64,000 nt of DNA from Limosilactobacillus viscerum (GTDB taxonomy: Bacteria; Bacillota; Bacilli; Lactobacillales; Lactobacillaceae). The stretch spans positions 1 through 64,000 of the forward strand of contig NZ_CANDNW010000003.1 in the NCBI RefSeq assembly GCF_947387525.1. Reading direction: 5' to 3'. This document shows, in pieces, positions 1 to 7,201 of this stretch. The notes below the pieces were generated by a model. It worked only from the letters and a program-made list of their open reading frames with translations, was not told the origin of the DNA and searched no databases. Within the stretch, counting starts at the first letter, position 1, and each line of letters begins with the position of its first letter. Both the position numbers and the translations under genes were made by a program.

Positions 1-276
1 GTTCACGATCATGTTTTCTATGCTGATCCGTATTCCCCTTGGGAACGTGGATCCAATGAGATCAATAACCGGTTTCTCCGCAAGGAGATTACCAAAGGTG
101 AAGCTATAAATAACTATAGTAGTGCTCAGATCATAGCGACTAATGATTGGATGAATCACTATCCACGAGCTATGTTTAATGGACATTCGTCAATGGATAT
201 CTATCGTAAGGCCTTCTACCAAGAGATATCACAGCTCCATCAACCAATAATCAATTGGTCAGTATTATTTATTTGA
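1..276 (+). CDS. IS30-family transposase, C-terminal part (runs off the left edge)
   Basis: The reading frame is open from the first base to a TGA at 274-276 and gives 91 residues. It carries the IS30 signature around the last catalytic Glu, with RGSNE at residues 17-21 followed by NRF and a Lys-Gly pair, so this is the end of the DDE domain. The residues after it (NHYPRAMFNGHSSMDIY) replace the usual end of the domain. Whether the gene is intact to the left cannot be seen. It differs from the complete IS30 element at 9521-10591. It marks an IS boundary beside the mobilisation module. Confidence 0.85.
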   Translation, partial: VHDHVFYADPYSPWERGSNEINNRFLRKEITKGEAINNYSSAQIIATNDWMNHYPRAMFNGHSSMDIYRKAFYQEISQLHQPIINWSVLFI

Positions 277-389
277 GTCCAGTGGCTAACTTATTCTTGA
301 AATTTAGGTTTTTGAAATATTTTTTACTTAACATTCCTGGTGGTTACTTTTGTTAGTATAAAGTTAAATATTTCAAGGAGGTCATATTT

Positions 390-902
390 ATGACTAATGT
401 TGAAAAGAAGAATATTGATCCGATTGCTGTTTCCCGTCAAGCTGCCAAAAGGGTTAGTGACTATGCAGCCAAGTATAATCAAGTTAAACAAAGGGCCGTA
501 GATTATGATAAAGAAGCTCTAGCGGTAGCAAACCAAACAAAGAAGGATACTACTAAGGCGGTGAAGTACTTCTATGCTCTTGTGGTGGGTATCTACAAGG
601 AAGTCTATCGTTATGATCCAACTGACCAGGAAATGTTCCAGAATGTTATTAACTTCAATCATAAATATGGACAAGCTCGTCGCCATTTAATGTTGCATTT
701 TCCAGTCTGGAGTGACGTGTTTGAAGAGTATTATTATTTCATTGTTGCCGGTAAAGGTAAGACTGTTGTACCCTTTAATTATTTTCTTAAATACCTAGAG
801 AAACACAAGGGTACCAATTCAACTGACTATCTTATTGCTAAGGCTGTCTGGGATTGGCGTAATTTCACCATTGGTTCATCACCGAATTGCGTATGGCGGT
901 AA
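390..902 (+). CDS. Hypothetical protein, 170 aa
   Basis: I do not recognise this protein. It has a textbook ribosome binding site (AAGGAGG, 9 nt before the ATG) and a strong terminator directly behind the stop, so it is probably a real single-gene unit. The first 60 residues are rich in Lys and Ala and look helical. The middle holds an aromatic stretch (FEEYYYFIVAG, around residues 110-120), but I see no signal peptide or clear membrane span. Its promoter region resembles that of the next gene at 1215. Both may be plasmid-derived accessory genes, since the neighbours are an IS end and a mobilisation module. Confidence 0.7.
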   Translation: MTNVEKKNIDPIAVSRQAAKRVSDYAAKYNQVKQRAVDYDKEALAVANQTKKDTTKAVKYFYALVVGIYKEVYRYDPTDQEMFQNVINFNHKYGQARRHLMLHFPVWSDVFEEYYYFIVAGKGKTVVPFNYFLKYLEKHKGTNSTDYLIAKAVWDWRNFTIGSSPNCVWR

Positions 903-904
903 AA

Positions 905-937
905 AAATAACACCCAGGATTAACTTGGGTGTTATTT
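905..937 (+). terminator. Rho-independent terminator
   Basis: An 11-bp inverted repeat (AATAACACCCA at 906-916 pairing with TGGGTGTTATT) lies just after the stop of the 170-aa gene. The A-rich left flank and T-rich right arm mean it could work in both directions. Confidence 0.8.
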
Positions 938-967
938 ATCAGAAATATCATTTTACTCATGATTATA

Positions 968-1067
968 ACAAAAAGACCGTCCTCATATAACTTTGGCGAG
1001 TTTACGGACGATCTTTTATTGATCTAATGTAACAGAGCCACCGTCTTTTTAGCGGGCCTGTTTTTTC
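968..1067. other. Two hairpins in the 312-bp gap 903-1214
   Basis: The first hairpin pairs AAAAGACCGTCC (971-982) with GGACGATCTTTT (1006-1017), with one mismatch and a loop of about 23 nt. The second pairs AACAGAGCC (1031-1039) with GGCCTGTT (1054-1061) and ends in six T, like a rightward terminator. No reading frame lies between them. They could terminate a small RNA or be leftovers of a lost gene. From 1068 to 1214 I see only a possible promoter for the gene at 1215. Confidence 0.45.
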
Positions 1068-1214
1068 TATACATAGTTATAACACGGATTAGTGCCTTTT
1101 ACATATAACACTCACTTAATGTATCGATTTTTAGCTGACATATTTTACTTTACACTTGGCAGGGTCATTTTTGTTATGGTTAATTCAACAAGCTTTGAAA
1201 GAAGGATTTAACCA

Positions 1215-1745
1215 ATGATTGATAAAAATCAGTTGTCAAGTAATGATCGATTTGAACTAGAGAACGCTGAAAAGATTATCCATCTTGGTGGACGTTTAAT
1301 GCCTTTAATTGCTGACAACAATGTAGAAACTGATGCTGATGAGAATGAACATATTGAAGCTAATGTGGATGAAGTTAGCTATTTATCCAATAAGATCTTT
1401 GAATTAGCCACACCCGCAATGGATCAATTTGAGTATTTATTGCGTTTGATTGATAACAATGTCGACTACAATAAGCACTTACCCTTTTTCGTGTTTCTCA
1501 CCCCGGAATTAGAACAAGAAGCTAATGAGCTACGTTCTTTATCTTACGTATGGTATGAGTTGTTTAATCAATATTGCGATGATCTTGATTCTTTTAAAGA
1601 TAGTAGGTATTTATCCAACCAGATTGTTGATTCATATTTGAAGCATGGTGATCCTGATAGTGCCGAATATAAGTTAATAAAGGCTTATCGTATTTGTAAG
1701 CATGACAATATTTATCCACTTTCATATTTAGCACGGTATCATTAA
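1215..1745 (+). CDS. Hypothetical acidic protein, 176 aa
   Basis: I do not recognise this protein. The start is supported by GAAAGAAGG about 10 nt upstream. It is acidic in its first third (many Asp and Glu around residues 35-55), looks helical and has no signal peptide or membrane span. A run of hydrophobic and aromatic residues sits near residues 85-95. Its size, its AT-rich composition and its promoter, which resembles that of the 170-aa gene, suggest that the two belong to the same accessory module. It is followed by a 175-bp gap and then the mobilisation genes. Confidence 0.65.
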   Translation: MIDKNQLSSNDRFELENAEKIIHLGGRLMPLIADNNVETDADENEHIEANVDEVSYLSNKIFELATPAMDQFEYLLRLIDNNVDYNKHLPFFVFLTPELEQEANELRSLSYVWYELFNQYCDDLDSFKDSRYLSNQIVDSYLKHGDPDSAEYKLIKAYRICKHDNIYPLSYLARYH

Positions 1746-1920
1746 TACTTATAACCAGTAATAAAGTAGTTATCTAATTTAGGTAGCTGCTATTTTTATT
1801 TTAAATTCAAAAAAGTGTGCCAACCTGTACTGCACAAAAATGGTACCAAATAGCTAGCTTCTCATTTAAGATTCCAATCCAACTAAACTAGAGATAATCC
1901 AAAATGAAAGAGGCAATTTT

Positions 1921-2568
1921 ATGTACACAGTTACAGATTTATCCAAGAAGTTAAAGGTCTCAGTCAAGACGGTTCGCCGCCATCTAAAGAATAACGGTAT
2001 CCAGCCAGTCGATAAGGATGGCAAAACGTCTCTTTACGATGATCATGCATTGGCAGTCTTACAAGATGCCATTCAGACTAAGCGTAGCAAGCATGAAGCA
2101 GTTGTAAATGCTGGGGTAGCTAATATCAATAAGTCTACCAACACTCCAGCAGAATCAGTCCAAGTTCAAGAAAGATTAGAGCAACTTGACAAGTCTACTC
2201 ATACTTTGGCTGGTGATGAGTACGCCAAGGCAATTGCTAATCAAGTTACTGAGATGTTGAAGTCAGACACTAGTGTCAATAAGGCAATCAGTTTACTCAC
2301 GGTAGCAGTTAATCGTGGACGGATTATTGATCAACAACATGATGAATTGGTAGCTGAGATTCGCCGGTTGGACGATAAAGTAGATGGACTTTATGATCGA
2401 CTTCTTCATAATATGCGTCATTTCAATTATCGGAAGATGGCTCAAATTAATACCCAAGAGTTTCTGAAAGTGGTCAGTAAGCAACAAGACAAAGGTAATG
2501 GACAAGCTAGCAAGCAAGTTAAGGAGAAGGAAAAAGAAAGTGATTGGGACAAGGGTCAAGGGGCGTAA
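1921..2568 (+). CDS. Helix-turn-helix plasmid-type protein, 215 aa
   Basis: The N-terminus (VTDLSKKLKVSVKTVRRHLK, residues 4-23) is a clear winged-helix or MerR-like helix-turn-helix. It is followed by a short segment like those of the DUF536-type replication-associated proteins of lactic acid bacterial plasmids. Residues 115-165 look like a coiled coil (RRLDDKVDGLYDRLL), and the last 30 residues are charged and probably disordered. It lies just upstream of the candidate oriT and the MobC and relaxase genes. A role in regulating or partitioning the former plasmid is therefore plausible, but it is not a recognised replication initiator. The start is the only ATG with an upstream AAAGAGG-like site. 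Confidence 0.65.
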   Translation: MYTVTDLSKKLKVSVKTVRRHLKNNGIQPVDKDGKTSLYDDHALAVLQDAIQTKRSKHEAVVNAGVANINKSTNTPAESVQVQERLEQLDKSTHTLAGDEYAKAIANQVTEMLKSDTSVNKAISLLTVAVNRGRIIDQQHDELVAEIRRLDDKVDGLYDRLLHNMRHFNYRKMAQINTQEFLKVVSKQQDKGNGQASKQVKEKEKESDWDKGQGA

Positions 2569-2584
2569 GCCCTTTGTCTATGAT

Positions 2585-2665
2585 GGCTAACTCGGATGTC
2601 CACTGAAAGGTGGCTCCAAGTTAGCCCTGCTTGCTAGTAAGTATCAGACAAGAATTAAGGAGACA
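2585..2665 (+). other. Candidate origin of transfer (oriT)
   Basis: GGCTAACTCGGA (2585-2596) and TCCAAGTTAGCC (2615-2626) form an 11/12 inverted repeat. Inside it is a second small hairpin (CCAC, loop, GTGG). A TAAGTA-containing stretch follows at about 2658. Placement directly upstream of the MobC and relaxase genes is where MOBP plasmids carry oriT. The nick site is not identified; this is inference from position and structure. Confidence 0.45.
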
Positions 2666-2671
2666 TGACCA

Positions 2672-3025
2672 ATGAAAGATGAAAAGAGACGGGTATCAAC
2701 CCGATTGTCCAATCAGGATTATTTATTTGTTTCAGCAATGGCTAGGACAAATAATCAGAGTGTTTCTACATATTTAAAAGACAAACTGTTTGAACCAAAA
2801 GTAAAAATGTCCGATGAACAAGCTAAGCAAATTCTTCAGGAATTTACCAAGCGTGTAGATATTTTGACTTTAAGCCGGATTGAACAAGGTATTTTTGCCT
2901 TGCTGAAAAATGTCCAAGCAACTGGTCAATTTACTGATGAAGATCGATCAATCTTACTGGATGTTCAGCATGAAATGAAGCAAGTTAAAGAAGGGATTGA
3001 GCAGCTATGTCGACACTCTTTGTAG
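2672..3025 (+). CDS. MobC-like relaxosome accessory protein
   Basis: This is a small DNA-binding accessory protein of 117 residues. Its N-terminus (RRVSTRLSNQDYLFVSAMAR, residues 6-25) fits a ribbon-helix-helix fold: a short strand followed by two helices. The rest is helical. Proteins of this kind bind near oriT and help the relaxase nick DNA. The gene starts 12 nt after AAGGAG and overlaps the relaxase gene by 19 bp, which points to coupled translation. The candidate oriT lies just upstream. The family call rests on fold, size and context more than on sequence identity. Confidence 0.7.
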   Translation: MKDEKRRVSTRLSNQDYLFVSAMARTNNQSVSTYLKDKLFEPKVKMSDEQAKQILQEFTKRVDILTLSRIEQGIFALLKNVQATGQFTDEDRSILLDVQHEMKQVKEGIEQLCRHSL

Positions 3026-4275
3026 AACCATCTACCTCATTGATTCAAGCATTGGGATACCTTGCGGAGCAAAGCCATAATCCAGACCAATGTCCAGATC
3101 GAAATTTAATGGTGGATTCAAACTACTCAGATGTATCAGAATTCTTTGCTGAAACCGAGCGCCGTATTGCCAAGGCTAATCGTTTACGTAATCACCTGTA
3201 CTCAGTTCGTTTAAGTTTCAGCAAGGATGAATTTGATCCAACACAAGCAACTGATCAGGATTTGGCATTTGAACTTAGTAAGGAATTTACAGAAACATGG
3301 TTAAAAGAAAAGAAGATTAACCGTCCGTATGTGATCGCATTACAAGCAGATGGAAAGTCTGGGTTACTTCATTCACATATCTATGTTTGTAACCCTGGAT
3401 CTGATGGGAAAGGCATTCCCAAGGGCGTATCAGCGTTAAAAATGCAGGATTTAAACGACAAGGTAACGCGAGAATTTATGTTGAAACATGACCGTAGTAC
3501 CGCTGTACAAGATCGATTAATGGCAAATAAGAAGCAACATGATCATAATTCGATGGGGGCGTCTGTTGGCAATCGCCATTATGGTAAGGCCAAAGCGAAT
3601 GCTAAGGCGGGAGACAATAAAGAATATATGAAGAAGATCATGCTGTCAGCCTTAAAACAAGCTACTTCTCGGCAGGAATTCCTTCAGCTAATCCTACAGC
3701 AAAATATTTATCTCAATCGTGATGCCAATAAGTCCAGTGATGACTTATGGCTACGGCATGATGGTGGCTTCCGCAAGTCGTTATCATTTGAGTACCGTGG
3801 TACGCCAGGACGGACGACAACTTTACTCGGATTAAATCTGGAGCAGATTGACCAGCAGCTTAAATGGAATGCTAAGCTAAAGCAAAATCAAAACCAGAAA
3901 CAGTTATCAGTACCAATTCAACATGCTCATCAACATAAGCGGTCAAAGGTTAAGTTCCATAGTCTTAAACTTGTTAAGCCAAAAGCTAAGGTAGCTGAAA
4001 AGACAGTTACTAAGACGGTACTACCAAAGCCGCATCTTAACTTACAAGAACTTTTAAATGAAAAGTATCGTGAACTGATTAAGATTAATGAGCAATTGTC
4101 TGATCCCAAACTACCAAAATCAAAGCGTGAGTACCTTGAAAAGATTAAGCCCGGCGTGGTACAAGCGGTTAGTGAGCTGGAGTCAGCATTCTTTGTTGGT
4201 GAAACCCAGAAAGAGGTTTGGCGTCGAAAGAAAAAGGAACGTGAGTTGGAAAAGGAATCAGCACCGGAAAGTTAG
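3007..4275 (+). CDS. Relaxase / mobilisation nuclease (MOBP-like)
   Basis: This 422-residue protein probably nicks oriT and pilots the DNA strand during conjugative mobilisation. A region around residues 115-130 (ALQADGKSGLLHSHIYV) matches relaxase motif III, with an Asp and two His that bind the metal; a Tyr in the first 65 residues would be the nucleophile. The nuclease part covers roughly residues 1-200. The C-terminal half is Lys/Gln rich with a likely coiled coil at the end. The gene overlaps the MobC-like gene and ends at a terminator shared with the convergent XRE fragment. No coupling protein or type IV secretion genes are in the window, so transfer would need a helper. Confidence 0.8.
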   Translation: MSTLFVEPSTSLIQALGYLAEQSHNPDQCPDRNLMVDSNYSDVSEFFAETERRIAKANRLRNHLYSVRLSFSKDEFDPTQATDQDLAFELSKEFTETWLKEKKINRPYVIALQADGKSGLLHSHIYVCNPGSDGKGIPKGVSALKMQDLNDKVTREFMLKHDRSTAVQDRLMANKKQHDHNSMGASVGNRHYGKAKANAKAGDNKEYMKKIMLSALKQATSRQEFLQLILQQNIYLNRDANKSSDDLWLRHDGGFRKSLSFEYRGTPGRTTTLLGLNLEQIDQQLKWNAKLKQNQNQKQLSVPIQHAHQHKRSKVKFHSLKLVKPKAKVAEKTVTKTVLPKPHLNLQELLNEKYRELIKINEQLSDPKLPKSKREYLEKIKPGVVQAVSELESAFFVGETQKEVWRRKKKERELEKESAPES

Positions 4276-4283
4276 TAAAAGAA

Positions 4284-4315
4284 AAAGGATCCTGTTAGTC
4301 AGGATCCTTTATTTA
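4284..4315. terminator. Bidirectional terminator after the relaxase gene
   Basis: A perfect 11-bp stem, AAAGGATCCTG (4284-4294) pairing with CAGGATCCTTT (4300-4310), has a 5-nt loop. It has A-rich and T-rich flanks and lies between two convergent genes. Confidence 0.85.
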
Positions 4316-4320
4316 TGTCA

Positions 4321-4575
4321 TTAATGGCGCTTCTCTAATATTGCAATGATATGGCTACTTAGCATTTCTCGTTCATTTAATGGGTAAGTATTTAATAGTT
4401 CATTTAATTCTGATTGCTTAGGACCAGTCGGTTGTTTCTCAGGAGCTGGCATATTATTAACCAATGATTCCATGTTGGTATTTAACGCTTGAGCAATCAG
4501 GTATAGGGTGTCGCTACTTACCCTGGTTGATTTATTACGTTCTAATTTACTTAGGAAGTTAATTGAGATGTCGGC
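4321..4575 (-). pseudogene. XRE-family regulator, N-terminally truncated
   Basis: The minus-strand frame encodes the second half of an XRE helix-turn-helix (ISINFLSKLERNKSTRVSSD) and a 50-residue tail. The first helix of the domain is missing. The homologous part starts at about 4575; upstream of that the frame runs into the GC-rich patch and out of any XRE sequence. The gene was therefore cut by a rearrangement with the IS30 remnant on its other side. An ATG is available at 4620, but the resulting N-terminus (MAEIAAFVEP) is not part of the domain, so a functional repressor is unlikely. Confidence 0.75.
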
Positions 4576-4620
4576 CTTCTGCGGCGCGATGGGCTCCACA
4601 AAGGCCGCGATCTCCGCCAC
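4571..4620. other. GC-rich 50-bp patch at a rearrangement junction
   Basis: This segment is far richer in G and C than the AT-rich sequence on both sides. It contains a 7-bp inverted repeat (CGGCCTT / AAGGCCG). It separates the truncated XRE gene from the IS30 remnant and belongs to neither. It could be filler DNA from an illegitimate join, or an assembly artefact. Confidence 0.55.
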
Positions 4621-4749
4621 CTAGCTGATGGAGAGGTTGCTCAAATAATGAGTTACCGGAACAACATTCCTCGCAAGTCATTGGGCTATCAAACACCTTA
4701 CGAGGTATTCATGAAGTATGTCACTGATGAGCAACTACTTTTTTTCTAA
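4621..4749 (+). pseudogene. IS30-family transposase, 3' remnant
   Basis: The last 42 codons of an IS30-type transposase remain. They include RNNIPRKSLGYQTPYEVF, the typical end of the DDE domain, and a TAA at 4747-4749. Everything upstream is lost at the GC-rich patch. It is not the same copy type as the intact element at 9521-10591, whose C-terminus reads LNSRPLKCLNWHSP. Confidence 0.8.
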
Positions 4750-4755
4750 CTTAAA

Positions 4756-4786
4756 TTGATATTTCGGGACTGATAAGGTATATAAT
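4756..4786 (+). promoter_or_regulatory. Likely promoter of the exopolysaccharide operon
   Basis: TTGATA (4756-4761) is followed after 17 bp by TATATA, or after 19 bp by TATAAT (4781-4786). It lies immediately behind the IS30 remnant, so the operon may use a promoter brought or created by the IS end. Transcription would start about 60 bp before the first gene. Confidence 0.55.
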
Positions 4787-4855
4787 TTTATTTGTTACGC
4801 TTGCTTTTCAAAAGCTTAAACTGTTAATCGAAATATGATAAAGGAGATTTCTAAA

Positions 4856-5725
4856 TTGATACGGCGACATATAGTTGGATTTGGCCTGACCATCCTCTTT
4901 CTGATGGGGGCCTTAATTGCAGTTTTAATGTGGTGGGCAGGAAATTACTCAACTACCGTGGCAACAGCCATGCTGATCCTGGTTCTTCTAGGAACCGCAG
5001 CCGGAACGCTGATTCCAAACATCTTATTAACTTGGCTGATTATCGTCCTGTCGACCATCGGGATTGCAATCCTGATGATGGGTTACGTTGTGATGACGAT
5101 TCCAATCAAGATCGGCCTGCTGTTGGCCTTCCCAGTTTGCGCTAGCCTGAGTACGCTCAGCCGGTCGATCCTCTCTGGTTGGAGATGGATTGATCGTAAC
5201 CGCGCTGAGGTCAATAGTTATGCTGAACACTACGATCAAATCACTAAATTGCAGACAAAGTACAACGCACAGAAGATTTATAAAAAGGCTCAGCGGTTTG
5301 TCATGGAGGATCAGGATGATAGCCGGTGGCTTAACACCACTGCAATTCATTGGTCACATAATCGGCAGATCCGGCAGTTTCATAAGCGTGCATATAACGA
5401 GATGCTGCGAGAATTTGCTAAGGTCCTGAAGACTGACCGGCTTCCCTCCGAGTCACTCTACTACATTGGCTGCGGAACATTCCTGATCATCTCGTTCAAC
5501 TTGACTAAGCAGACCTATGATCACCGGAATGCTCTGACGCGTCAAGACTTGCAACAGCTAAAGATCGGTCAGGCAACACCACAGTTTAAGTGGGGTACCA
5601 AGTACATTAATAAAGACAACGCTGCCAGGTTTCCGGAGCTTAAGGAGATCATACGCCATATCGACCGCGATATGGAAACTGACCTAATAGTGGAATACAT
5701 GAAGGGAGACAATGCAAATGGTTAA
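4856..5725 (+). CDS. Membrane protein of the exopolysaccharide operon
   Basis: I do not recognise the family. The TTG at 4856 is preferred over the in-frame ATG at 4835 because AAAGGAG (4839-4845) lies between them, 10 nt before the TTG; this gives 289 residues. The first 110 residues hold about four membrane spans, including one around IVGFGLTILFLMGALIAVLM. The remaining 180 residues look soluble and cytoplasmic, with a helical region followed by a short hydrophobic segment (YYIGCGTFLIISF). The gene overlaps the next small gene by 8 bp and leads the operon of synthase, glycanase and epimerase. It is therefore likely a partner or regulator of the synthase. Confidence 0.7.
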   Translation: MIRRHIVGFGLTILFLMGALIAVLMWWAGNYSTTVATAMLILVLLGTAAGTLIPNILLTWLIIVLSTIGIAILMMGYVVMTIPIKIGLLLAFPVCASLSTLSRSILSGWRWIDRNRAEVNSYAEHYDQITKLQTKYNAQKIYKKAQRFVMEDQDDSRWLNTTAIHWSHNRQIRQFHKRAYNEMLREFAKVLKTDRLPSESLYYIGCGTFLIISFNLTKQTYDHRNALTRQDLQQLKIGQATPQFKWGTKYINKDNAARFPELKEIIRHIDRDMETDLIVEYMKGDNANG

Positions 5726-5876
5726 TTGGTTTTTCTGGTTGGCAATGGCGATCACCCTTATTTTCTTCATCCTCGTCATGATTCTCTTCGTTCTCCAGTG
5801 GGTAATTTACTCGCGGGTTGAGAAAACAATGCTCCACTACGACAAGCAGATCTATTCAAAGGGAGATGATGACTAG
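5718..5876 (+). CDS. Small single-span membrane protein, 52 aa
   Basis: This small gene overlaps both neighbours: its ATG lies 8 bp inside the previous gene and its TAG shares one base with the GTG of the synthase gene. GGGAG stands 12 nt before the start. The product is one long hydrophobic helix (WFFWLAMAITLIFFILVMIL, residues 4-23, continuing to about 31) and a short charged tail (about residues 32-52). The tight coupling and the position directly before the GT2 synthase suggest a small accessory subunit of the synthase. No homologue is known to me. Confidence 0.75.
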   Translation: MVNWFFWLAMAITLIFFILVMILFVLQWVIYSRVEKTMLHYDKQIYSKGDDD

Positions 5877-7186
5877 TGGTACAAGAAGTACTGATGATTA
5901 TCACATTGGTATCCATCTGGATTTCCCTCTTCATGTCGATTTTTACCCTGGGCGGGGCTACCGATTTCTGGCTCAAGCATAGTTTTAAAGTGATTAAGAT
6001 CACTCCCCTGCCGCGCTACCCGATGATCACGATCGTCGTCCCCGCCCATAACGAGGAAGTCGTGATCGCCCAAACCACTCGGGCAATTCTTGATATGAAC
6101 TATCCGGCAGACCGGGTGGAACTGCTCCTCTATGCGGACAACTGTGCGGATAAGACGGCCGATGAAATGCGGCGGGCACTTGCTGATCCGCGCTACCGCA
6201 GCCGCAATGTGAAAATCATTGAACGGACCGGATCCGGTGGCAAGGCTGGTGTCCTGAACGATGCCCTTAAAATAGCTCATGGCGATTACATCGGGGTCTA
6301 CGATGCTGATGCAATGCCGGAAATCAATGCCCTCTATTTCCTGGTTCGGAAGGCACTGGAAAATCCAGAACGCTACGTTGCCGTCTTTGGGCGGAACAAG
6401 ACCCGGAATGCACAGCAGAATTTTCTGACTAAGTGCATTAACCAGGAGATCGTCGTTACCCAGCGGATCCAGCATTGCGCTATCTGGCACCTGTTCAGGA
6501 TTGGCCGCATCCCCGGCACCAACTTCATCATTCAGCGTCAATTCGTCCAGGAGATTGGCGGCTGGCGCAATGGAGCCCTGACCGAGGATACTGATATTTC
6601 GTTTAAGATCATGCAGAGTGGAAAGCTGATTGCCCTCGCCTATAATTCTGAGGCATTTCAGCAGGAGCCAGAACGACTGCACGACTATTACTTCCAGCGA
6701 CTGCGCTGGGCGAAGGGAAACTACCAAGTGGTTATTCACAATTTCCGCCACCTGTTCGATCACAGCAACTGGCGGGTTAAGCTCGAAACCTTCTACTACT
6801 CCTGTACCTTCTTCTGGTTCAACGCTGCCATTGTCCTATCTGATATCATCTTTCTCGCTAACGTCGGCTTTATTATCGCGCGGTTCTTCAACCCTTCACT
6901 GGTAATCCCGTTTACCTTTGGCGAGAGTAACATTCTGATTATGCAGGTACTATTGCTGAACTGGCTTTTAATGATTATTCTGTATACCCTTCAGATATCA
7001 ATCGCAATGGCCACCCAGTTTGGTCAGGCAACGACTAGACAGATTTGGCTGGCACTGGCCTCCTACTTTACCTATTCCCAGCTCTTTATTGTGGTTTCCA
7101 TTCATGCCGTAACTTCAGTCTGCCTGGATGCCTTGCTGGGACGCAATGGTAACGTTTGGGTTAAGACCAAGCGCTTCAATGACTAG
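5876..7186 (+). CDS. Processive GT2 polysaccharide synthase, BcsA/IcaA-like
   Basis: This 436-residue membrane glycosyltransferase should polymerise a nucleotide sugar and export the chain. The GT2 motifs are complete: Asp88 (YADN), the DAD metal site at 143-145, the TED catalytic base at Asp238 and QRLRW at 274-278, the mark of processive cellulose, chitin and poly-GlcNAc synthases. One membrane span lies at residues 5-25 and three or four after residue 300. The GTG start overlaps the preceding stop and has GGGAG 10 nt upstream. No PilZ domain is visible. The linked GH8 enzyme resembles cellulose-type and Listeria Pss-type loci. The neighbouring UDP-GlcNAc 2-epimerase suggests an amino-sugar donor such as UDP-ManNAc or UDP-GlcNAc, but the product cannot be read from sequence. 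Confidence 0.85.
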   Translation: MVQEVLMIITLVSIWISLFMSIFTLGGATDFWLKHSFKVIKITPLPRYPMITIVVPAHNEEVVIAQTTRAILDMNYPADRVELLLYADNCADKTADEMRRALADPRYRSRNVKIIERTGSGGKAGVLNDALKIAHGDYIGVYDADAMPEINALYFLVRKALENPERYVAVFGRNKTRNAQQNFLTKCINQEIVVTQRIQHCAIWHLFRIGRIPGTNFIIQRQFVQEIGGWRNGALTEDTDISFKIMQSGKLIALAYNSEAFQQEPERLHDYYFQRLRWAKGNYQVVIHNFRHLFDHSNWRVKLETFYYSCTFFWFNAAIVLSDIIFLANVGFIIARFFNPSLVIPFTFGESNILIMQVLLLNWLLMIILYTLQISIAMATQFGQATTRQIWLALASYFTYSQLFIVVSIHAVTSVCLDALLGRNGNVWVKTKRFND

Positions 7187-7201
7187 TGGAAAGGAAAAGT
7201 T

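Noticed and set aside
5873-6763. Minus-strand open frame of 296 codons
   Set aside because: It lies fully opposite the GT2 synthase gene, has no ribosome binding site and encodes no recognisable domain; it is a shadow of that gene.
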